Made by a program: the position numbers and the translations under genes
Assembly: GCA_031278965.1 (NCBI GenBank)
Contig: JAITJJ010000187.1
Span: 1-19,450 of the forward strand
DNA length: 19,450 nucleotides
Reading direction: 5' to 3'
Source of the DNA: Deferribacteraceae bacterium
GTDB lineage: Bacteria; Chrysiogenota; Deferribacteres; Deferribacterales; JAISNW01
The notes under the pieces: model-generated
What the model was told of the DNA's origin: nothing
The model's input: the letters and a program-made list of their open reading frames with translations, nothing else
Database searches by the model: none
In this document: positions 7,112 to 13,341 of the stretch, piece after piece
How positions within the stretch are numbered: the stretch's first letter is position 1
How the letters are laid out: every line of letters starts with the position of its first letter

Positions 7112-7144
7112 GGAAACGGCGGGCAAAAGAGGTGCGCCCTTCCT
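7111..7144 (+). other. Imperfect stem-loop in the leader before the ABC ATPase gene
   Basis: AGGAA/TTCCT and GGCG/CGCC arms enclose a loop of about 13 bases, ending 22 bases before the ATPase start. There is no T run, so it is not a standard terminator. It might be a leader structure or mRNA 3' end of the preceding gene. Confidence 0.25.
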
Positions 7145-7166
7145 AAACACATTATTTGGGTAAACT

Positions 7167-7874
7167 ATGATAAAGGTTGAAAATCTTAGCAAAGCATATA
7201 AGAAAAATTTAGCGGTAAAAGATGTTTCTTTTGAGGTGCCCGTAGGTTCGGTTTACGGCTTGATCGGCTTAAACGGAGCGGGAAAAACCACCATTATAAA
7301 AACCGTTACTGGGCTTATAAAAAAGTTTTCTGGAAATATCACTGTCTGCGGGATAGAGTGGGGGCGAAAAGATTACAGACGAAACTTTGTTTTCCTCCCG
7401 GAGCTTTTTACTCCCCATCACTTTTTAACGGGGTGGGAGTATATATCGTTTATGAATTCGTTGCATGATGCAGGTATTGACAGAGATAAGACCTTGGCGC
7501 TGGCGGAAAAACTTGCGTTTGAACCCGCTCTCCTCAATAAAAAGTGCCGCACTTACTCAAAAGGAACCGCACAAAAACTTGGGCTTATACAGGTTCTTTC
7601 CACCCCTGCAAAACTCCTTATATTTGATGAGCCGATGTCCGGGCTTGATCCGCTTGCGCGGGCCCAGTTTAAATCCGCCCTTATTGAGGCGCACGAACAG
7701 GGGCATACTGTTTTTCTCTCCACCCACATTCTGCATGACATAGACACTATGTGCACTCATCTTGGGGTTATCAATAAGGGAGAGTTGCTGTTCAGCGGAA
7801 CTCCGTCCGGTTTCAAGGAGAAGAATGAAGTTGCTGACCTTGAAAAAGCGTTTCTTAAGGAGATAGCAAAGTGA
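7167..7874 (+). CDS. ABC transporter ATP-binding protein (ABC-2 exporter type)
   Basis: The 235-residue ATPase would power the permease encoded by the overlapping next gene at the inner membrane. Walker A is at residues 34-42 (GLNGAGKTT). The signature region is the loose form YSKGTAQKLGLIQVL, common in this exporter class. Walker B and the D-loop read LLIFDEPMSGLDP, and the switch His is in LSTHILHD. The motif set is that of the CcmA/NosF-like, drug- or lipid-export branch. No ribosome site is strong (TGGGTAAACT precedes the ATG). The substrate cannot be told from the sequence. Confidence 0.92.
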   Translation: MIKVENLSKAYKKNLAVKDVSFEVPVGSVYGLIGLNGAGKTTIIKTVTGLIKKFSGNITVCGIEWGRKDYRRNFVFLPELFTPHHFLTGWEYISFMNSLHDAGIDRDKTLALAEKLAFEPALLNKKCRTYSKGTAQKLGLIQVLSTPAKLLIFDEPMSGLDPLARAQFKSALIEAHEQGHTVFLSTHILHDIDTMCTHLGVINKGELLFSGTPSGFKEKNEVADLEKAFLKEIAK

Positions 7875-8629
7875 AAATAATATTTACCATAGCAAAATAT
7901 ACGGCTGTTGAGGCTATCCGTGACAATTTTATATTTGTTGTGCTTGCTCTTATGGTTGCGAGTGTTCCGCTGGGGATTTTCATAAAAAGCGTAACCCTTT
8001 TCGGAGCGGAATCTTCATACTCCGCTACAGTTTTAATGGTTTTAAGCATTGCTGTGATTGCCATATCCGTTCTTTATGTCAATATTGCCACACGCCGTGA
8101 ACTGGACGGGAAGATAATGCTTGTTATCCTCTCCCGCCCAGTGCAGAACTGGCAGTATCTTTTGGGGAAGCTTTTTGGTTTCTGGTTTATAACCACCCTT
8201 TATTGCGCCGTATCGGGAATGCTCCTTGCGGTGCTGAGGATAGGTTCGTTAAAATCAATCCTTATATATGTAATAGGTTTGTGGCTTCTGCAAATTTTGA
8301 TTATCTTCTGGTCGCTCTTTTTTGCTCTCCTTTTAAACAGTATGGTGGGGGGGATATTGGCAAGCCTTCTTGCATGGTTTTTCTGCACTTCTGTGGAAAC
8401 GCTCTGGTATCTCTCCACCCGCACCACAGATAATATCCTCTCTCAGATTGTGGGGAATCTTTTTTATTACCTGATGCCGAATTACGGGAGGTATGACTTT
8501 GGACACGCCGTTCTTTACGATGCGCCGATTCCCATTTCAAGCATCGTGACTCTCCCGATTTATACTGTGATTTACGGGGCAATAGTAATGCTGCTCGCCT
8601 GGATGGATTTTTCGAAGAAAGAATATTGA
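7871..8629 (+). CDS. ABC-2 type permease
   Basis: The start is GTG 7871, overlapping the ATPase stop by four bases (GTGA), so translation is probably coupled. The 252-residue protein is very hydrophobic, with about six membrane spans, and begins with a short amphipathic N-terminus (KIIFTIAKYTAVEAIRDNFIF). ATRRELDGKIMLVILSRPVQNWQYLLGKLFGFWF is the cytoplasmic coupling segment typical of ABC-2/NosY-like permeases. Together with the ATPase it would make a four-part exporter (two of each). The exported molecule is unknown. Confidence 0.88.
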   Translation: MKIIFTIAKYTAVEAIRDNFIFVVLALMVASVPLGIFIKSVTLFGAESSYSATVLMVLSIAVIAISVLYVNIATRRELDGKIMLVILSRPVQNWQYLLGKLFGFWFITTLYCAVSGMLLAVLRIGSLKSILIYVIGLWLLQILIIFWSLFFALLLNSMVGGILASLLAWFFCTSVETLWYLSTRTTDNILSQIVGNLFYYLMPNYGRYDFGHAVLYDAPIPISSIVTLPIYTVIYGAIVMLLAWMDFSKKEY

Positions 8630-8676
8630 CGGAATATTGCTTTCTGACCGTCTTTTTTTGCCGCCGTAAAAAAAGA
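8628..8676 (+). terminator. Probable terminator after the ABC operon
   Basis: GACGG (8628-8632) pairs with CCGTC (8648-8652), directly followed by seven T (8653-8659). An alternative, longer AT stem also exists: TCTTTTTTT (8651-8659) with AAAAAAAGA (8668-8676) around an 8-base loop. The two folds exclude each other. Termination is plausible, but the GC stem is short. Confidence 0.45.
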
Positions 8677-8730
8677 GTGAACTAAAGAGTGGGTTGGGTT
8701 ATCTAGTTTAATAATATCGGAGGAGTTAAA

Positions 8731-9117
8731 ATGAAAAGATTTTTTATCTCAATATTTACTATGTCTCTAATCATCATTTCCGTAAGCGCTTTTGCTTGGG
8801 GTCATTGGGGAAGGGACGGCGGACACGGCGGCTGCCCCGGTCCAAACGGAACTTATAAAGGCGGAGAAGGCGGAATTGGAGCGGATGTAAACGCTTTTAC
8901 TGCTGAAGATGCAAAAGCGGTTCTTGAAAACACCCTTATACCAAATTACATAGGTTATACCTTCGGGGAGATTGAATCTTTTGCAACCCCAAAGGGCTTT
9001 AACGTTTATCTGGTGAGGGCGGAAGATGCCGCGGGCAATAAGTTTGTGTTCTTTTTCGGTCAGAGAGGGCACATAAAAGGACCGGTGCTTGAGAGCGACC
9101 TGCCGCAAAGATATTAA
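8731..9117 (+). CDS. Small secreted protein with His/Gly-rich N-terminus, function unknown
   Basis: The protein has 128 residues. A clear Sec signal peptide ends at about residue 22 (SVSAFA, then WGHWG). The mature N-terminus is rich in Gly and His with one Cys (GHWGRDGGHGGCPGPNG), which hints at metal binding. The rest (TAEDAKAVLENTLIPNYIGYTFGEIESF, then VYLVRAEDAAGNKFVFFF) has the helix-then-strand pattern of small PepSY-like periplasmic domains, an inference from shape only. A strong GGAGGAG ribosome site lies eight bases before the ATG. It is a single gene between a probable terminator and a strong stem-loop. I do not recognise a named family. Confidence 0.75.
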   Translation: MKRFFISIFTMSLIIISVSAFAWGHWGRDGGHGGCPGPNGTYKGGEGGIGADVNAFTAEDAKAVLENTLIPNYIGYTFGEIESFATPKGFNVYLVRAEDAAGNKFVFFFGQRGHIKGPVLESDLPQRY

Positions 9118-9141
9118 ATAAAGCGGCAGTCTGCATCACTT

Positions 9142-9167
9142 GCTGGAGGGCTAGAACGCCCTCCAGC
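9142..9167. terminator. Stem-loop terminator between convergent genes
   Basis: GCTGGAGGGC, TAGAAC, GCCCTCCAGC is a perfect 10-pair stem with a 6-base loop, followed on the + strand by TATTTAT. It serves the small secreted-protein gene on the + strand and contains the stop and last codons of radA on the - strand. The weak T tract makes efficiency uncertain, mainly for the - strand. Confidence 0.7.
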
Positions 9168-10497
9168 TATTTATCAGCTTAATCAGGGCTTTTATATCCG
9201 TTATCTTTATTATCTCCAATTTATCGCTCTTAATCTCCGCAGGGGTACAGAGACGTTTTGCACCTAACCGCACCGCCTCGTTCAGACGCATGGAAAGGTT
9301 CGATACTGGGCGTATTGCGCCAGAAAGCCCGATCTCGCCGATAAAAACAGTATCCGCCGGAAGAATAATATTTGATGCGGAGCTTGCCAGCGCCGCGGCA
9401 ACGGCGGCGTCCGCGGAGGTTTCTGTTATCCGCAGCCCCCCCGCCACATTCAGATATATATCCGCATTAAAAAAGCCAAGACCGCCACGCTTTTCAAGAA
9501 CTGCCGCTATCATCTGCAAACGGTTTATATCAAAACCGTTGGAGGAGCGTTTCGGAATGGGGAAAAAGGTTGGGGAAGCAAGGGCTTGAATTTCCACAAG
9601 AAAGGTGCGACTTCCTTCCATTACGGGGGCTATCGCCTGCCCCGCGGTATCCTCGCCGCCCCGTGAGATAAAGAGATCTCCCGTCACCTCTTTGAGGCCG
9701 TTTTCGCTCATTTCAAAGAGCCCCACTTCCCCGGTGGAGCCGAACCTGTTTTTTACGGTTCTTAAAAGCCTCAACCCCCGTGCATAGTCACCTTCAAAAT
9801 AGAGGACTGTGTCCACAAGGTGTTCCAAGACTTTAGGTCCTGCGATAGCGCCGTCTTTTGTGACCTGTCCCACTATAAAAACCGTTATTCCCCTGGTTTT
9901 GGCGAGTTCTACAAGCCGGTATGTTATATGGCGCACCTGCCCCACCGTTCCGCCTGCGGAAGAAAGCTCGGCGCTTGTTACGGTCTGGACAGAATCAACT
10001 ATTATGAAATCATACCCGCCCTCTGCATAAATTAAAAGATCCTCAAAAGAGCTGGTGGTTAAAAGATCAATATTTCCGCTCTCCAGGTTAAGACGGTCGG
10101 AGCGCATTTTTATCTGCTCTGCTGATTCTTCGCCCGATATATATATAAGACGCTTTCCGGAGTTTCCAAGCACTCCGGCAATCTGGAGCATAATTGTGGA
10201 TTTTCCGATGCCGGGTTCGCCTCCGACCAGCACCACAGAACCTTTAACCACCCCGCCGCCTAAAACAAGGTCAAGTTCCCCTATTCCGGTGATGTAACGC
10301 AGGGTCTCAAGCCCTGTTATATCCCTAAGTTTAACGGGCTTCTGATTACTCCCTCTTGCTACGGGATTGACGCTCTCTTTTGCTTCAAGCTCTTCAGCGA
10401 AGGTATTCCACCCTCCGCAGTCCGGGCACTTTCCCAGCCATTTCGGAGAGACAGAACCGCAAGCAGAGCAGACATATCTGGTTTTAGTTTTCCCCAT
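9151..10497 (-). CDS. radA: DNA repair protein RadA
   Basis: RadA is a RecA-related ATPase that helps process recombination intermediates by branch migration. The 448-residue protein is complete. The order is an N-terminal zinc finger (Cys10, Cys13, Cys24, Cys27), Walker A GGEPGIGKST (about 92-101), Walker B YDFIIVDSVQT (162-172), the RadA-specific KNRFG motif (249-253), then a Lon-protease-like C-terminal domain (IYLNVAGGLRITETSADAAVAAALASS). GAGGAG precedes the ATG. It has its own sigma-70-type promoter and is probably transcribed alone. Its last codons form one arm of the terminator stem at 9142-9167. Confidence 0.98.
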   Translation of the reverse strand: MGKTKTRYVCSACGSVSPKWLGKCPDCGGWNTFAEELEAKESVNPVARGSNQKPVKLRDITGLETLRYITGIGELDLVLGGGVVKGSVVLVGGEPGIGKSTIMLQIAGVLGNSGKRLIYISGEESAEQIKMRSDRLNLESGNIDLLTTSSFEDLLIYAEGGYDFIIVDSVQTVTSAELSSAGGTVGQVRHITYRLVELAKTRGITVFIVGQVTKDGAIAGPKVLEHLVDTVLYFEGDYARGLRLLRTVKNRFGSTGEVGLFEMSENGLKEVTGDLFISRGGEDTAGQAIAPVMEGSRTFLVEIQALASPTFFPIPKRSSNGFDINRLQMIAAVLEKRGGLGFFNADIYLNVAGGLRITETSADAAVAAALASSASNIILPADTVFIGEIGLSGAIRPVSNLSMRLNEAVRLGAKRLCTPAEIKSDKLEIIKITDIKALIKLINSWRAF

Positions 10498-10516
10498 GCC
10501 GTCTCCTCTTATTATA

Positions 10517-10544
10517 AATATAGAATGCTAAACTTCTTAGTCAA
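10517..10544 (-). promoter_or_regulatory. Sigma-70 type promoter for radA
   Basis: On the - strand, TTGACT (10544-10539) and TATATT (10522-10517) are separated by 16 bases. The -10 element lies about 20 bases before the radA ATG, leaving a very short leader with the ribosome site. Confidence 0.6.
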
Positions 10545-10566
10545 CATCCCCTCCCCCTGCGGATGC

Positions 10567-11238
10567 CTAACTCTTTTTCACCAGCAGCATCCCGCCGCCT
10601 ATGGGAAAGATAAACGAGGGATGGCGTTGTGACATATCCGCAACAAACTCCCTTAGTATCTTTGCGCCGTTCTTATATTTTGGCGGAACGTTTGAATCGG
10701 GCTCCGCTATATATCCGTAAAGGAAAACATCATCAAAGAGGGCTACCGCATGTGGTGAGAGGCGGGGTTCAAGAGCTTCCCATATATTGGGGTATTCTTT
10801 TTTGACACTGTCAACAAACGCCAGATCAAAGTCCATATTCACGCGTTTTAAAAAGTTCTCCGCATACTCGTTAAAGATCTGTATCTTAGGGTTCTCTCCT
10901 AAAAAAGTTTTGCAAACATCAACCCTTCCTCTGTTGCCGTCCACAGCGTAAATCTCGGCTTGGGGAAAACCAAGGTGCAGAGCTAAAGTTGAAATCCCTA
11001 TCCCGCAGCCTATATCAATGATGCGGCGGGGCTTCAGCATCCCCGTTAAAAAGGCTATAAGGCGGCATGGTGCAATTTCCGGAGATGGGGTTTTATGCTC
11101 TTTCTGTGCCCGCCTCATCTCCGCAGGGATAATATCCCCACAACATCTGTCTATAAATTCAGAATATATATTTGCAGAAAAAGGGAGATTCATAACCTCT
11201 GCCGTGATTTCAGCGATTCTTTCCGTGCTGCCGCACAA
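10567..11238 (-). CDS. SAM-dependent O-methyltransferase, possibly TrmR-like tRNA modification enzyme
   Basis: The 223-residue protein has the fold of the catechol-type O-methyltransferases. The SAM motif is at 73-82 (IIDIGCGIGI), the second acidic motif YAVDGNRGRV at about 97, the metal-site pattern FVDSVKKEY (Asp143), and LFDDVFLYGYIA (Asp169, Asp170). Bacterial members include TrmR, which methylates 5-hydroxyuridine in tRNA. Sitting next to trmI makes a tRNA role attractive but unproven. The start is taken as TTG 11238, which overlaps the end of trmI by 29 bases. ATG 11193 (residue 16) is the alternative and would remove the overlap. It ends the clpC-led gene string. Confidence 0.82.
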   Translation of the reverse strand: MCGSTERIAEITAEVMNLPFSANIYSEFIDRCCGDIIPAEMRRAQKEHKTPSPEIAPCRLIAFLTGMLKPRRIIDIGCGIGISTLALHLGFPQAEIYAVDGNRGRVDVCKTFLGENPKIQIFNEYAENFLKRVNMDFDLAFVDSVKKEYPNIWEALEPRLSPHAVALFDDVFLYGYIAEPDSNVPPKYKNGAKILREFVADMSQRHPSFIFPIGGGMLLVKKS

Positions 11239-12019
11239 GGAGTTTCGCAGAAGGCTCTGCCAGCTTTCTTGCGGATATTATAAAGGCGCTGTGGTTATAT
11301 ATCCACATCTCCGGGCGCACCGAAAGCCCGTCAATCTTCCAAGGGCGCAAAATAAGCTCAAACGTTTCTATATTGGCGAAAAAGCCGCTCTCCTTCAGTG
11401 TATCCACCATAGTTTTTACCTGAAGAACCGTAGGGATATAGCTTACAACAATCCCCCCGCTTACCAGAGAGGATTCCATATATTTTACCGTCTGCCAAGG
11501 TTCTGGCAGATCAAGGAGAATCCGGTCATACTCTCCGTCGATTCCATTATATATATCCCTAATTTCAACGGTATGATTTTCAGGAGTATACCCTAAAAAA
11601 TCGCTGATAATTTTTTTTGACATATCCGCAAAATCGCGCCGAATTTCATAGGAGGTAAGCAGCCCTTTACACGAAAGAGCGCGGAGTATCGCAATGGAGA
11701 GCGCCCCTTGCCCAATCCCTGATTCAAGCACCCGCATATCTCTGCCAATATCCCCCCACATGAGGATTGCCGCCGTATCCTTTGGATATATGATCTGCGC
11801 CTGACGTTTGATATTCATAACATAGTCGCGGTATGTGACAGGGAATACGGTAAAATATTCTCCGCCTGTAGATTTAAGAACAGAGCCCGCGGGGGCTGCG
11901 GCAATATCCGCATGCTCAATAAAACCGTGCTGAGAGGAAAAGCGACCATTCTCTTTCAACGTGAGCATATATTCCCGCTTTTTCCTATCCCTTAAAATGA
12001 CAAACTTGCAAGCTGGCAT
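11210..12019 (-). CDS. trmI: tRNA (adenine-N1)-methyltransferase, TrmI family
   Basis: TrmI makes 1-methyladenosine at position 58 of the tRNA T-loop. The 269-residue protein has the usual two parts: a small N-terminal beta domain (to about residue 65) and a SAM-binding domain. Landmarks are QAQIIYPKDTAAILMWGDI before motif I, VLESGIGQGALS (97-108), and the active-site block DRILLDLPEPW (165-175), which is specific to this family. The ATG shares one base with the stop of the upstream gene (TAATG), so translation is coupled. Some lineages modify A57 as well; the sequence does not decide. Confidence 0.92.
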   Translation of the reverse strand: MPACKFVILRDRKKREYMLTLKENGRFSSQHGFIEHADIAAAPAGSVLKSTGGEYFTVFPVTYRDYVMNIKRQAQIIYPKDTAAILMWGDIGRDMRVLESGIGQGALSIAILRALSCKGLLTSYEIRRDFADMSKKIISDFLGYTPENHTVEIRDIYNGIDGEYDRILLDLPEPWQTVKYMESSLVSGGIVVSYIPTVLQVKTMVDTLKESGFFANIETFELILRPWKIDGLSVRPEMWIYNHSAFIISARKLAEPSAKLLVRQHGKNR

Positions 12020-13341
12020 TAGGATTTCCCGGATTTTGCAAGATAATCGTCTATAACCTTTTTATGGTCAAAAGCAAGGTCGGGGAGTTCATCAACAGGA
12101 AAATACCGGGCGCTTTTTGCGTCGTCAGCCGCGTGGGGTTCATCAGAGGTAAAAGTATAATATATGACAGAAACGGTATGCGCCCTGCTATCTCTTGACG
12201 GATCGGAATAAACTCCCAAGAGAGTTAAGTCTTTCTCATCCTTTTTTATTCCGGTTTCTTCAAAGAATTCCCGCACGGCGGCAGCCTCCGCTCTCTCCCC
12301 GTAGTCCACCATTCCTCCTGGTATCGCCCAGCCCTGAGGCGGGTATCTCCGCTCTATCAGAAGAAACTTATCTCCGTTAACCGCCAGCACATCCGCCGCC
12401 AGACGCGGAAAGGTGTGATACCACCTTTCATGACGGTATTTTAATATCTCATAAATACACTCTGTGAATGGTGCGGAAATCTTTTTCTCCTTCGCCAATT
12501 TCACCACCGGCAACATTATAGCATCAATCTCCGGGTTTCGGTTGCGTTCCACATCTTGAAGAGAGCTTGTTTTAAAATCGTTAAAAACAGGGTCAAGATT
12601 TAAAGTCTTGTCCGCAATCCCTTCATCTAAACTTACCCCGTGAAAAGCCGCCGCCTTCACCGCTTCATCAACCACCGCCCGCATTATGCGGGAAAGACGC
12701 TCGCTTTTTACCATATCCCCGCAGACGGAGAATGTTAAAGCAGACAGGGGGTTAAAAGCTATATTCCAGATTAACTTTTCCCACTGTTTTACCCTAATAT
12801 CTTTTGCTATGCGTATTTCTATCCCGGCGAAGGCGAAAAGAGCTCTCAGGCGAGGTTCATGGAGTTTCCCTTCCTCAAAAGCCGCACCGATTATCACCGT
12901 TGGGTAGTGTGTATAGGAGACTGTGTTTAACCCTTTGCTGGATAACGCACTTCGCACCACGCCGCCGATAACACTCTCTTTGGGACAGTGAGTCGCAATA
13001 ATATCAACATTTTCAACCCCGTTTTGGAGCGAGAGCACCGCTCCGCCGCCGCTTAAATGCCCTGCGGCTGTCAGCGCCGCCGCCTCGGTATCCATAGATT
13101 TTACAGATATGATGATAAGATCATAAGCTCCGTCAGGCGCTTCACTTGCAGTTACTTTTAGGCGGTCAACCCTCCTTTCATCGGCGGAGTTCCTTAAGAT
13201 AATCCCGTCCTCCTGCAAAGCCCCAAGCCTGCTGCCCCGTGCAATAAAAGTAACGTCCGCCCCCGCCAGAGCAAGCCTCGCGCCGAAATAACCGCCGACA
13301 GCCCCCGCCCCGACTACAAGAATTCTATTAGTCAATGGCAA
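12019..13341 (-). CDS. Ketopantoate reductase (PanE/ApbA) fused to a C-terminal NUDIX hydrolase
   Basis: Residues 1 to about 305 are a full ketopantoate reductase: NADP loop VVGAGAVGGYFG (9-20), VKSMDTEAA, SLQNGVEN, the catalytic Lys189 with Asn193/Asn197 in EKLIWNIAFNPLSALT, and RNPEIDAI near 268. Residues of about 308-440 are a NUDIX domain with an intact box: Gly343, Glu349, Arg357-Glu358, Glu361-Glu362, Gly364. The context WAIPGGMVDYGE and YSDPSRDSRAHTVSVIYY resembles ADP-ribose pyrophosphatase-type NUDIX proteins. The reductase makes pantoate for CoA; the NUDIX substrate is unknown. No frameshift or stop separates the parts. TTG 13341 has AAGGAAG six bases upstream and overlaps the clpC end by 14 bases. 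Confidence 0.9.
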   Translation of the reverse strand: MPLTNRILVVGAGAVGGYFGARLALAGADVTFIARGSRLGALQEDGIILRNSADERRVDRLKVTASEAPDGAYDLIIISVKSMDTEAAALTAAGHLSGGGAVLSLQNGVENVDIIATHCPKESVIGGVVRSALSSKGLNTVSYTHYPTVIIGAAFEEGKLHEPRLRALFAFAGIEIRIAKDIRVKQWEKLIWNIAFNPLSALTFSVCGDMVKSERLSRIMRAVVDEAVKAAAFHGVSLDEGIADKTLNLDPVFNDFKTSSLQDVERNRNPEIDAIMLPVVKLAKEKKISAPFTECIYEILKYRHERWYHTFPRLAADVLAVNGDKFLLIERRYPPQGWAIPGGMVDYGERAEAAAVREFFEETGIKKDEKDLTLLGVYSDPSRDSRAHTVSVIYYTFTSDEPHAADDAKSARYFPVDELPDLAFDHKKVIDDYLAKSGKS

